This document shows positions 15,959 to 24,589 of a stretch of DNA of 39,783 bases, one piece after another. Numbering within the stretch: the first letter of the stretch is position 1; each line of letters opens with the position of its first letter. Position numbers and translations under genes: made by a program. The notes beneath the pieces were generated by a model, which saw nothing but the letters and a program-made list of their open reading frames with translations, did no database searches and was not told where the DNA came from. Source of the stretch: Bryobacterales bacterium (GTDB lineage: Bacteria; Acidobacteriota; Terriglobia; Bryobacterales; Bryobacteraceae); contig DAIDIH010000042.1 of NCBI GenBank assembly GCA_027459465.1, positions 1 through 39,783 of the forward strand, in the 5' to 3' direction.

Positions 15959-16897
15959 ATGTCCACTTTTTCTTGCACGCCCCGTCTGGACGAACTGGTT
16001 TCCTCGATCTTCGCCGAAGCCGCCTCCCGCCTCCGGGCCGCCGCCGAGTCCTACGTCCGCCAGGAAACCGAAGCCCTCCACCAGACCGCCCGCCGCCTCC
16101 GCTTCGCCGAAGACCATTCGGTGTGGGCCGCCACCCTCGCCGAAGCCGCCGCCGCCCGCCTCCCCCGCGCCGTCGTCTTCGCGCTCGAAAATCGCGAACT
16201 CCGCGTCGCCGCCGTCCACCCCGCCCCGCCGGCGCCGCCGCCCGCCGCCATCCCCCTCGCCTCCGCCCCCGCCCTCGCCGAAGCCGTCACCTCCGCCGAA
16301 CCCGTCGCCGCACTTCGCATCCCCTCCGAACTCGGCCCCGCCCTCGCCGCCTGGTTCGAATCCGCCTTCCCCAACGGCGCCACCGCTCCCGCCCCCGCCC
16401 GCTTCACCGCCTTCCCCATCGAAGCCTACGGCCGCATCGCCGCCCTCCTCTACGCCGAAGATAGCCTTCCCGCCGATGCAGGCCGCCTCGAACTCCTCGC
16501 CGACCTCGCCGGCGCCATGCTCGACCGCCGCGCCGCCCGCGCCAACGGCAACAACCTCGTTTCTCTCACCACCCTCCCCCCACCCCCACCCCGCCAGGCC
16601 TGGGAAGACCTCCCGCCCGAAACGAAAAAAATCCACCTCAAAGCCCAGCGCGCCGCCCGCGTCCTCGTCGCCACCATCCGCCTCTACCATGAACCCCTCG
16701 TCGAATCCGGACGCAGCCAAAAAGACCTTTACCGCTGCCTGCAAACCCAAATCGACGCCGCCAGGGATGAATACCGCACCCAATATCTGACTGCGTCCCC
16801 GCCGCTGCCCGATTACTTACATCTGGAGTTGCTCCGTACACTCGCCAATGATGATGAGTCCCTCTTTGGCCCGGCTTATCCCGGTCCTCTGGTTTAG
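15959..16897 (+). CDS. Acidobacterial GAF-like protein of unknown function
   Basis: This roughly 312-residue protein is rich in Ala, Pro and Arg. The N-terminal 60 residues form an amphipathic helix region (LVSSIFAEAASRLRAAAESY), the middle (about 80-205) has a GAF-like layout ending in IEAYGRIAALLYAE and LELLADLAGAMLDRR, and the C-terminal 80 residues (HLKAQRAARVLVATIRLYHE through LLRTLANDDESLFGPAYPG) form a conserved tail that I have seen on other acidobacterial sensor or regulator proteins. No enzymatic motif is present. The start at 15959 is chosen because the ATG at 15932 falls in the -10 element. The end overlaps the next gene by 50 bases. Confidence 0.7.
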   Translation: MSTFSCTPRLDELVSSIFAEAASRLRAAAESYVRQETEALHQTARRLRFAEDHSVWAATLAEAAAARLPRAVVFALENRELRVAAVHPAPPAPPPAAIPLASAPALAEAVTSAEPVAALRIPSELGPALAAWFESAFPNGATAPAPARFTAFPIEAYGRIAALLYAEDSLPADAGRLELLADLAGAMLDRRAARANGNNLVSLTTLPPPPPRQAWEDLPPETKKIHLKAQRAARVLVATIRLYHEPLVESGRSQKDLYRCLQTQIDAARDEYRTQYLTASPPLPDYLHLELLRTLANDDESLFGPAYPGPLV

Positions 16898-19226
16898 TCT
16901 CACCACCCTCGCCTGGTTCCCCACCCCGGCGTCGGCTTCACCCACCTCGTCCGCTCACCGCAAGAAATCCCACCACAAATCCAAGGCCCGCCGATCCTCC
17001 GTCAAAACCGCCAAAAAGTCCGCCCGCTCCCGCCACCCGGCCCGCATCGTCCCACCTAAGGCCCCGCGCATCGTCACCGCCGGCGCCGGCACCCTCGCCG
17101 CCCTCGGCCAGGCCCACTCGCTCAAACCCACCTCCGCTTCCGCCGCCGCACTCAAACACTACGCCGCCGCGCACCAGGGAACCGCCGCCGAAGGCGAAGC
17201 CAATCTCGCCCTCGCCGCCGTCGCCTTCCGCCAGGGGCAATGGGACAACATCCCCGCTTACACGCAAAAAGTCCGTAAACTCCTTCCCACCCTCCCCGAT
17301 TACGCCGCCTACTACCTCGCCGGCGCCCAACTCGCCGGCCATCACCTCGACGAAGCCCAAAAAACCCTCGCCCCCGTCTGGATCCAAAGCCCCGCTTCCC
17401 CCTTCATCGGCCCCGCAACCCTCCTGCTCGCCCGCGCCTGCCTCGACACCCGTCAACCCGAAAAAGCCCTCGCCATCCTCGACGCCCACGCCGCCGACGT
17501 CCCGCCCCCCGCCCTCGCCTTCCTCCGCGCCCAGGCCTTCGATGCCCAGGACAAACCCAGCGAAGCCTCCCGCCTCTACCAGACCGTCTTCTACGACTTC
17601 CCGCTCTCCCCCGACGCCCCGGCCGCCGCCCAAGCCCTCGCACGCCTCAAAAACCTCCCCGGCCACCCCACGCCCACCGCTACCCAGATCCTCGGCCGCG
17701 CCGGAAAACTCCTCGACGCCGGCCAACCCCTCGCCGCCCAGCGCTTCCTCGAAGACTCGCTCGATAAACTCGACCGCCCCGGCCGCGAAATGGCCCAAGT
17801 CTTGATCGGCGCAGCCATGCTCGCCGCCCACGACGACCGCAAAGCCGACTCCCACCTCCGTGCCCTCGACCTCTCCACAGAGGACGCCGCCGCCGCCCGC
17901 CTCTACTACCTCTCCCGCGCTGCCTCCCGCCTCGACCGCGTCCCCGACGCCCAGCGCGCCCTCGACGAACTCGCCCGCAAATATCCCCAAAACCCCTGGC
18001 GCGAGCGCGCCCTCATCACCCTCGGCAATCGCTTCCTCACCGAAAACGACACCGCCTCCTATACCCCCCTCTTTCGCGCCTGTTATGAATCTTTCCCCGA
18101 TTCCTCCGACGCCGCCTATTGCAACTGGAAATTAGTCTGGACCCAATACCTGGCAAATCCATCCTCGGCCGAGCCCGGCCTCCGTAACCACCTGCTTACT
18201 TACCCGCACTCCCCCAAAGCCAACGCCGCCCTCTACTTCCTCGCAAGAATCGCCCAATCCCGCGGCGACCTGTCCCAGGCAACCTCCTACTACCGCTTCG
18301 TAACTTCCTGGTACCCGAATTCCTATTACGCCATCCTCGCCCGCTCTCGTCTCTCATCCCTCGACCCCCCATCGGCGCCCCCTCCGCCTACACTCCTGCG
18401 CTTCCTCGAGGGCTTGCCTCGTCCCTCTCTCCCGGCTTCCACAGACTTTCAACCCAACTCGTTAACAAAATCCCGCATCGCTCGCGCCCAAATCCTCGCC
18501 ACCGCCGGACTCAACTCCGAGGCCGAAACCGAATTGAAATACGGCGCGTCCCACGATGGGCAGCCTCAAATCGCCGCCCTCGAACTCGCGTCCCTCGCCA
18601 GCAGCCGCGATGCCGCCGATCAGGCCATCCGCTATATCAAGCACTACGTCCCCGGCTATCTCAACCTCCCACTCAACGACGCGCCTTCCAGGTTCTGGCA
18701 ACTCGCCTTCCCCCTCCCCTACCGCGGCGCCCTCTTGCGCTACAGTTCCGAACATTCCCTCGATCCCTACCTCGTCGCCGCCCTCATCCGCCAGGAATCG
18801 GAATTCAACCCCCGCGCCATCTCCTCCAGCAAAGCCCTCGGCCTCACCCAGGTCGTCCCCTCCACCGGGAAATACCTCAGCCGCCGCGCCGGCGTCCCGC
18901 GCTTCCGCACCGCCCTCCTGTTTCAACCCGATACAAACTTAAGAATTGGAACTTATTACTTGCGAACTCTCCTCGATAACCTACATGGAAGTTCCGAGGC
19001 CGCCCTCGCTTCTTACAACGCCGGCGAGAGCCGCGCTCAACTTTGGCTAAGCTGGCACACTTACCGCGAACCCGCCGAATTCGTCGAAACCATCCCCTTC
19101 AGCCAGACCCGCGACTACGTCGAAATCGTCCTCCACAACGCCGATGTCTACCGCCGGTTGTATGAAAGCGTTAACAAGTTATACCCCGAAGACAATTCCA
19201 CTGATTCCGCCACAAATACTTTCTGA
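16848..19226 (+). CDS. Soluble lytic murein transglycosylase with helical-repeat domain
   Basis: The 792-residue product is an exported peptidoglycan-cleaving enzyme (Slt70/SLT family, GH23). A signal peptide covers about residues 1-31 (ending TPASASP), followed by a very basic, Lys/Ser/His-rich linker (about 35-70). A long superhelix of TPR-like repeats spans 85-600. The catalytic SLT domain lies at about 625-770, with the catalytic glutamate E650 in LIRQESEFNP, then SSSKALGLTQVVPST, NLRIGTYYL and ALASYNAGE. It cuts the MurNAc-GlcNAc bond to leave 1,6-anhydro ends. It starts at ATGATGATG inside the preceding gene, an unusual 50-base overlap, but the signal peptide requires this start. Confidence 0.92.
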   Translation: MMMSPSLARLIPVLWFSLTTLAWFPTPASASPTSSAHRKKSHHKSKARRSSVKTAKKSARSRHPARIVPPKAPRIVTAGAGTLAALGQAHSLKPTSASAAALKHYAAAHQGTAAEGEANLALAAVAFRQGQWDNIPAYTQKVRKLLPTLPDYAAYYLAGAQLAGHHLDEAQKTLAPVWIQSPASPFIGPATLLLARACLDTRQPEKALAILDAHAADVPPPALAFLRAQAFDAQDKPSEASRLYQTVFYDFPLSPDAPAAAQALARLKNLPGHPTPTATQILGRAGKLLDAGQPLAAQRFLEDSLDKLDRPGREMAQVLIGAAMLAAHDDRKADSHLRALDLSTEDAAAARLYYLSRAASRLDRVPDAQRALDELARKYPQNPWRERALITLGNRFLTENDTASYTPLFRACYESFPDSSDAAYCNWKLVWTQYLANPSSAEPGLRNHLLTYPHSPKANAALYFLARIAQSRGDLSQATSYYRFVTSWYPNSYYAILARSRLSSLDPPSAPPPPTLLRFLEGLPRPSLPASTDFQPNSLTKSRIARAQILATAGLNSEAETELKYGASHDGQPQIAALELASLASSRDAADQAIRYIKHYVPGYLNLPLNDAPSRFWQLAFPLPYRGALLRYSSEHSLDPYLVAALIRQESEFNPRAISSSKALGLTQVVPSTGKYLSRRAGVPRFRTALLFQPDTNLRIGTYYLRTLLDNLHGSSEAALASYNAGESRAQLWLSWHTYREPAEFVETIPFSQTRDYVEIVLHNADVYRRLYESVNKLYPEDNSTDSATNTF

Positions 19227-19379
19227 AAACTCTTTCATTTTCGACCCAACGGTGAGACACTGAAACTAGCAGCGGAAGACAAACCTGTTTTCCACCGCAA
19301 GCCGCGTGGGTAGGTTGCCACGAAGCACATGTTCCTCCACGGCAGGACGAGAGTGTAGAAGGATTCGTGTGAGGCAAGA

Positions 19380-19802
19380 ATGCGCTCAATCACGCTATTA
19401 CCGGAAACCATAGCCCAAGCAGACGGGATCGGCCCAACCTCCGACCTCGGCCCCGCAGCCGGCAAACTACTGGTCCTTACGCTCGAAATCACAAGATCCG
19501 TCGAACAGGAAAGCCTCGAAGTTGAGGTGTTTGGCTCAACCGACGGCATAACCTGGGGCGATAAACCCATTACAGCACTACCGCAAAAATACTATTGCGG
19601 TATGTATTCCGTGCTAATTAACCTCTCCCGCAGACCGGACATCCGCTTCCTGCGGCTCGCCTGGAAAATGAAACGCTGGGCCAGGGCGGACAACATGCCG
19701 CTTTTCGCGTTCTCTTCCTACGTCGAAGAATCCGGCGCCCGCCTCGTTCCCACGTCCGTAACTTCCACATCGACGGCGGCAACAGCCGTCGCCGCCGCCT
19801 GA
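19380..19802 (+). CDS. Conserved hypothetical protein, acidobacterial type
   Basis: This 140-residue protein is predicted to be cytoplasmic: no signal peptide, no membrane helix. It reads as a beta-sandwich-like fold with LGPAAGKLLVLTLEITRSVEQESLEVEVFGSTDG (several strands), then TWGDKPITALPQKYYCGMYS and RFLRLAWKMKRWAR. I recognise this as a conserved acidobacterial hypothetical that many genomes carry; no function is known to me. The last 20 residues are Thr/Ala-rich and lie outside the conserved part. ATG at 19380 has GAGG seven bases ahead. It stands alone, 153 bases after the transglycosylase, and converges on the minus-strand operon. Confidence 0.75.
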   Translation: MRSITLLPETIAQADGIGPTSDLGPAAGKLLVLTLEITRSVEQESLEVEVFGSTDGITWGDKPITALPQKYYCGMYSVLINLSRRPDIRFLRLAWKMKRWARADNMPLFAFSSYVEESGARLVPTSVTSTSTAATAVAAA

Positions 19803-19822
19803 CTGACATCTAGTTCCGAAAT

Positions 19823-19860
19823 TGCGGGGAACCCGGCCGCCAAATGCCGCGTTCCCCGCA
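19823..19860. terminator. Stem-loop between convergent genes, likely bidirectional terminator
   Basis: TGCGGGGAAC (19823-19832) and GTTCCCCGCA (19851-19860) form a perfect 10-bp GC-rich stem with an 18-base loop. It lies in the 61-base gap between the plus-strand hypothetical and the minus-strand DUF6526 gene. A clear T tract is missing on the plus side; a short ATTT follows on the minus side. Confidence 0.6.
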
Positions 19861-19863
19861 TCC

Positions 19864-20292
19864 CTACACCCGAAACTCGTCCGCCCGCCAGCTAACCACC
19901 GCCTTCTTAATCTCCTTCAACTCCAGTTTCTCCTCGAGCGCCCGCTTCACCAGCCCCGCTAACTCCCCATCGGAGGCAAACCGCAGCCCCACAAACTGCG
20001 GCGGCGTCAACTCCCCGATCCGCCCTCGCAACTCCTCCGGCAACACCCTCTGCATCCGCAGCGTCTCCTCCAGCCGGATCAGCCGGTCCTGCACCCTCAG
20101 CGAATACAACCGGAGCTTCAGCACCAGCAACACCAGCAACAGCGCCATCACCAGCACCCACGCCGATTCCCATCCCGGGCGCTGCGCCGCCCGGCTCACG
20201 GCAATCCCCACGTTCACGCACACCACCGGAACCAGCACGAAATGGTATAGCGGGTCAAAACGCACGTGATTTTTGTAATTCTGCTCCGCCAT
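19864..20292 (-). CDS. DUF6526-family small membrane protein
   Basis: The 142-residue product opens with QNYKNHVRFDPLYHFVLVPV, the hallmark of the DUF6526 family, and has two membrane helices (about residues 17-35 and 45-65) followed by a cytoplasmic tail with RLIRLEETLRMQRVLPEEL and an AGLVKRALEEK helix. Function is unknown. The start at 20292 is set by a strong AAGGAGG (20298-20304) five bases ahead; the longer frame is rejected. It is the last gene of the long minus-strand run, 39 bases after larB. Confidence 0.85.
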   Translation of the reverse strand: MAEQNYKNHVRFDPLYHFVLVPVVCVNVGIAVSRAAQRPGWESAWVLVMALLLVLLVLKLRLYSLRVQDRLIRLEETLRMQRVLPEELRGRIGELTPPQFVGLRFASDGELAGLVKRALEEKLELKEIKKAVVSWRADEFRV

Positions 20293-20297
20293 CGAAG

Positions 20298-20304
20298 CCT
20301 CCTT
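20298..20304 (-). promoter_or_regulatory. Ribosome binding site that sets the DUF6526 start
   Basis: A perfect AAGGAGG, five bases before the ATG at 20292, is the strongest Shine-Dalgarno in this operon and decides against the start 13 codons upstream. Confidence 0.75.
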
Positions 20305-20331
20305 GGCAATCCGAACGAACGACGAAACCAC

Positions 20332-21078
20332 TCAGGGCCGGTTCATCAAACTTGCCACATACCCCGCCCCAAAACCATTGTCGATATTAACCACCGTCAC
20401 GTTGCTCGAACAACTGTTCAGCATCCCCAGCAGCGCCGCCAAGCCGTGAAAGCTCGCTCCGTACCCGATGCTCGTCGGCACCGCAATCACCGGCGCCGTC
20501 ACCAACCCTCCCACCACGCTCGGCAGCGCTCCTTCCATCCCCGCGCACACCACCACAACTTTGGCCCGCTGCAGCCGCGACGTGTTCTCCATCAACCGGT
20601 GAATCCCCGCCACGCCGACGTCGTGGATCGACTCCACCTCGTTCCCCATCGTCTCCGCCGTCACCGCCGCTTCTTCCGCCACCGGAATGTCGCTCGTGCC
20701 CGCGCACACCACCGCAATCGTCCCCCGCCCCCTCATCTCCCGGTCCCGCCAGATCCGCACCACCCGCGACAGCGGAAAATGCTCCGCCTGCGGGCTCAGC
20801 GCCACCACCCGCCGCGCCGCCTCCTCGCTCACCCTGGTCACCAGCACGTTCCGCGACCGCTCCACCAGCCGCGCCGCGATCGCCTCAATCTGCTCCGGCG
20901 TCTTCCCCTGCCCAAACACCACCTCCGCCATCCCGTGCCGCAGCGCCCGGTGATGATCCACTTTCGCAAATCCCAGGTCTTCAAACGGCATGTGCCGCAA
21001 GCGGTTGAGCGCCGCGTCCACATCCGTCATGCCTTGGCGCACTTCATCCAGCAGGGTTCTCAGTTGCGTCGAATCCAT
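20332..21078 (-). CDS. larB: LarB, nickel-pincer cofactor biosynthesis (NaAD carboxylase/hydrolase)
   Basis: This 248-residue protein has the LarB layout: an N-terminal helical part ([19 protein letters not shown]), then a PurE-like domain with [14 protein letters not shown] at 124-137, [37 protein letters not shown] and the end segment [19 protein letters not shown]223 is at the position of the cysteine that attaches the NAD-type substrate in characterised LarB. LarB carboxylates the pyridinium ring of NaAD in the first step of the nickel-pincer nucleotide pathway used by LarA-type racemases. larC, larE and larA are not in the window, so the pathway, if complete, is scattered. It lies 31 bases after the DUF4175 gene. 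Confidence 0.93.
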   Translation of the reverse strand: MDSTQLRTLLDEVRQGMTDVDAALNRLRHMPFEDLGFAKVDHHRALRHGMAEVVFGQGKTPEQIEAIAARLVERSRNVLVTRVSEEAARRVVALSPQAEHFPLSRVVRIWRDREMRGRGTIAVVCAGTSDIPVAEEAAVTAETMGNEVESIHDVGVAGIHRLMENTSRLQRAKVVVVCAGMEGALPSVVGGLVTAPVIAVPTSIGYGASFHGLAALLGMLNSCSSNVTVVNIDNGFGAGYVASLMNRP

Positions 21079-21109
21079 GAGTCGCTTCCGAGAATAACAG
21101 ACCCGCAGT

Positions 21110-24100
21110 CTATTTCGGTCCTTTGCTCAGCCGCCGGAAATAGTCCGCCGCCGCGTTCGCGTAGCCCTGCGGCGCCGCGTCCGGTGCACTCGTCCGGATT
21201 TGCCCGCCCGTCTGCTCGTCCAGCTTCCGCCGCAACTCCGCCTCCACCTGATCGAGCCCCGGCAACACCGTCCGGTTCAGCCGCGCAGCCAATTCGTCCT
21301 GGTCGCCATGCCAGTTCATCCGCCCCAGCTCACCCCAAACCTGGTCCAGTTGCTGCTCAACCCCAGCCTGCCCGCGCGCCATCCGCCGCAGCCGCGAAAA
21401 CCCCTGCACGATCCCGTCCTGCTCGGCCTGCGACGGCTGCGGATTCGGACTCCCTCCGCGCGGCGACGCCGTTCCCCTCTCGAGTGGCGATGTCATCGGC
21501 TGCCCTTGTTCCTGCCCCTGCCGCCCCGCTTGCCCGCTCTGCCCCTGCATCCGCGCCTGCATCCGCTCCAACCGCTGCCGCAAACTCTCCACCTCGTTCA
21601 GCGCCTGCTCGGTCTGCTGCGCTCCGCCATCCTTCCCGCCCGCCGCGCTCTGTTGCCCGCCGTTCTCCGGCTCCGCATTCAGCGCCTTCTGCGCCTCCTG
21701 AATCTGGTCGTTCAGCTTATCCAGACCCAGCCCCGTCATCGACTCGCGCATCCACGTGTACTGCCCTTCCCCACGCCGGATCCAGTCTGAATTCATCCGC
21801 ATCCTCTGCTCGAGCTCGTTCTGCTCCGCATCGCCCAGCGCCTGCCGCAGTTTCTGCGCCGCCTCCGGCTGACTTTCCGCCATGGACTGCGCCGCCGACT
21901 CCAGCTTCCGCTGCAACTGCCCCATCTGATCCGCCAGCCTCTGCTCCTCTTCCGCCAGCCGCCGCGCCCCCGCGCTCGACGACGACGGACTCGGCCCCAC
22001 TCGCGGGTCCTGCCTCCCCTGCCCCTTCCCAAACGCCTCCAGCAACTGCTTCGAAAAATCCCGATGCGCCTCCGCAAGCTGCTTGGCCTGGTTTGCCAGG
22101 TCGCTCATCTGCGCCTGCGCCCGCTGCTTCTGCGCTTGCTCCAAAGTCTGCCCCGCCGCGTTCAACCGCTGTGCCGCCTGCCGCGCCGCATCCTGGTTCC
22201 CGCTCACCCCCTGCCGCATCGCCTCCTCGGCCTGCTCCACATCGTGCAAAGCCTGCTCCAGTTGCTGCGGCGAAGCCCCCGCCACGCCGCCGAAATTCTC
22301 CCGCCCCATCGTCCCCGCCTGCTGCTGCGAGCCCTGTTGCCCCTGCTGCCCCTGTTGCCCCTGCTGCATCTGCCCGCCCTGCCGGCTCTGGCTCTGCTGG
22401 CTCCTCCCGCTCCGCCGCTGCAGGTCCTCCAACTGCTGCCGCAACTGCTCCGCCTCGCGCCGCAGCATCTCCTGCTGCCACCGCTGCTCCAACTTCTGCT
22501 GCGCGTTATTCTGCTGCGCCGCCAACTCCTGCTGCCGCCGCGCCAGTTCTTTCAACTTCTCCAGCGCCTCGTCCGCCTTCTGCTCCGCCTCGCTCTTCGC
22601 CGACGCCTGCTCTCCCGTCTCGTACTGGTTCTTCTCCGTGTCCAGTTCCAGATCGAGCAGCCGCTCCAGGTCCCGCCCCATGCCTCCCTGCATCCCGCTC
22701 CCGCCCCCCGTTGCCCCGAACGCCACCTGAATATCCCGGAATACCGACTCGGCCCGCAGCAGGTGCTGCAGGATCTGCTGCTCCACCGGCAGCGCCTTCG
22801 CCCATGACCCCGCACCTAGATGCCCCGCTGCCACCTGCGCCCCCGCCGACGCCTGGTCCATGTTCTCCGTAAACGTCTTGAACTGCGCCGAACTGCTGTC
22901 CAGGTGCCGGCTCCGCATCCGGTCCGCCAGGCTCCGCGCCTGCGCCCCCAGCTTCGCCTGCATATCGTCCAGAAACTTCGCCTCGCTCGCCGCCGTCGCC
23001 GCATCCGGCGCATGACGGTTCGCATTCCACGTCGCCGCGATGATCTCCTTTTCGTGTTCGCTGATGTTGTTCTGGTCCTGCTCCCCGCCGCCCATTCCGC
23101 CGCCCTGCTGCGCCTGCGAATACCGTAGGTCATATGGCTCGGCGTGCGCGAAATACATGTCCGTCTTCTCGCTATGGCTCGCATCCCGCGCCGATGCGTA
23201 GTAACTCACCAGATCCCCCGGCGAAAGATGAAAATCCTCCAGCGCAATCACCGCGCTCCCATCCACCTGTTTCTCGTTCTGCTGCTTCAGCAGCGACACC
23301 GTCTTCTCCGGCCCGCCGTTCACCGAGTAATGCAGCGCTAACTCATGCAGCCCGTAATCGTCCGACCCCTCCACCTTCACCGTAACTTCTTCAATCGGAC
23401 TTACTCCCGTGTCTCTCCCCGGGAATTCGATTTTCACGATCGGCGGCGCGTCTTTCTTCGCCTCGATGAAATAATCCTCGCTCAGTCTTACTAACTCCCC
23501 CTCATCGAGCGCCGCCACATAGTAAGCCCCATCTTTCTTAATCGGCACGCTCGCCGCCAACCACCCTTCCTCCCCGCCCGCCAGCGGAATTCTCGTCCCG
23601 TCGTCCAGCACCAGTAGTCCCTGCTTCAGCGGCCCCGTGGTCTTCACATCCACCTCGGCCACCGTCCCTTCCACCGCCCGCAGATCCCCGCCCGGGCTCT
23701 CAACCACATCGGCCAGCCCCAGCGCCTTCGGATAGTGATACGTCACCTTCAGCGCGCTCACCGCCGGCAGATCCCGCACCTTCAGCACAAACGCCTTCGA
23801 TTTCAGCCCCGCCGCCTCGACATAGTAATCGAGCGTATCTTCCAATCCCGCCAGCACAAACTCATACCCATCGCTTCCCGCGACGGGCTGCATCCGGATG
23901 TCGTTCCACCGCGTCGTCCCGCGGTACCGCGCGATTAAGTGCACCTCTCCCGCCGAGAATCCCAGCAACTCCGCCCGGATCCGCTCGTCCGAATGCCGCC
24001 GCACCGTCGCGTTCCCCGGCTCCACCAAAATGTCCCGCAGCGGATGCGTCCCCGCCCGCGGCGTGTTCCCCCACAGCAGCGCGCTCCCATAACCCAGGAA

Positions 24101-24589
24101 CCCCGGCCCCGCGAAAATCAGCCACATCAGCACTGTCACCGCCGCGCCCGCCGCCGCCGTGAACGCCGCAATCCACTTCGCCGGCGCCAGCGCCTCCGCC
24201 TCGTGCCGCCGCGCCACTTCGAGCGCATCCTCGGCCAAAAGCTGATCGAACGCCCCGCCCGCTTCCGGCCTCTCGGCCAGTGTCAACAGCCGCTCTTCAA
24301 AATCGGGAAACCGCCGCTCGGCATCTCGCGCCGCCCGCCGCCGGTTCAGCTTCAGCAGTGGCACAACCAGCCCGAACGCCACCGCCAGCGCCAGCGCCAG
24401 GTACAACACCGTCCGGTGCGCCGAAAGCTTCCCCGGCGTGTACCCGCTCCAACTCGCCTCGAGCGCCAGCACCAGCGTCACACCCAGCGCCGCCCCGGCC
24501 GTCGCCGCGGCTCCGCGCGTCCAGGTCAACAGCCGCAGCCGCGCCTCAATCCTCCGCAGATACGCGTTCAACAATTCTAGAGCGCTCAT
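21110..24589 (-). CDS. Giant DUF4175-family membrane protein with Gln-rich coiled-coil domain
   Basis: The 1159-residue protein starts with two membrane helices (about 27-47 and 62-82), a helical loop and a third membrane helix (about 143-168), then several extracytoplasmic beta domains (to about residue 480) that include [19 protein letters not shown], as in the DUF4175 family. From about 490 on it is a very long alpha-helical, Gln/Glu/Ala-rich region with coiled-coil character and low-complexity runs such as [10 protein letters not shown] (codons at 22332-22367). Function of the family is unknown; it co-occurs with MoxR, DUF58 and BatA-type genes. The start overlaps the BatA-type stop (ATGA). 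A structural or scaffold role at the membrane is inference. Confidence 0.85.
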   Translation of the reverse strand: MSALELLNAYLRRIEARLRLLTWTRGAAATAGAALGVTLVLALEASWSGYTPGKLSAHRTVLYLALALAVAFGLVVPLLKLNRRRAARDAERRFPDFEERLLTLAERPEAGGAFDQLLAEDALEVARRHEAEALAPAKWIAAFTAAAGAAVTVLMWLIFAGPGFLGYGSALLWGNTPRAGTHPLRDILVEPGNATVRRHSDERIRAELLGFSAGEVHLIARYRGTTRWNDIRMQPVAGSDGYEFVLAGLEDTLDYYVEAAGLKSKAFVLKVRDLPAVSALKVTYHYPKALGLADVVESPGGDLRAVEGTVAEVDVKTTGPLKQGLLVLDDGTRIPLAGGEEGWLAASVPIKKDGAYYVAALDEGELVRLSEDYFIEAKKDAPPIVKIEFPGRDTGVSPIEEVTVKVEGSDDYGLHELALHYSVNGGPEKTVSLLKQQNEKQVDGSAVIALEDFHLSPGDLVSYYASARDASHSEKTDMYFAHAEPYDLRYSQAQQGGGMGGGEQDQNNISEHEKEIIAATWNANRHAPDAATAASEAKFLDDMQAKLGAQARSLADRMRSRHLDSSSAQFKTFTENMDQASAGAQVAAGHLGAGSWAKALPVEQQILQHLLRAESVFRDIQVAFGATGGGSGMQGGMGRDLERLLDLELDTEKNQYETGEQASAKSEAEQKADEALEKLKELARRQQELAAQQNNAQQKLEQRWQQEMLRREAEQLRQQLEDLQRRSGRSQQSQSRQGGQMQQGQQGQQGQQGSQQQAGTMGRENFGGVAGASPQQLEQALHDVEQAEEAMRQGVSGNQDAARQAAQRLNAAGQTLEQAQKQRAQAQMSDLANQAKQLAEAHRDFSKQLLEAFGKGQGRQDPRVGPSPSSSSAGARRLAEEEQRLADQMGQLQRKLESAAQSMAESQPEAAQKLRQALGDAEQNELEQRMRMNSDWIRRGEGQYTWMRESMTGLGLDKLNDQIQEAQKALNAEPENGGQQSAAGGKDGGAQQTEQALNEVESLRQRLERMQARMQGQSGQAGRQGQEQGQPMTSPLERGTASPRGGSPNPQPSQAEQDGIVQGFSRLRRMARGQAGVEQQLDQVWGELGRMNWHGDQDELAARLNRTVLPGLDQVEAELRRKLDEQTGGQIRTSAPDAAPQGYANAAADYFRRLSKGPK
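22332..22367. repeat. Tandem 9-bp repeat inside the DUF4175 gene
   Basis: Four copies of CCCTG(T/C)TGC follow head to tail and form two perfect 18-bp units. On the coding strand they give Gly-Gln-Gln repeats. Such arrays can change length by slippage in steps of three codons without shifting the frame. Confidence 0.8.

Noticed and set aside
20266-22872. 868-codon plus-strand open frame
   Set aside because: It lies antisense to larB and the DUF4175 gene; Pro/Ala/Arg/Ser-rich composition is typical of the mirror frame of GC-rich genes.
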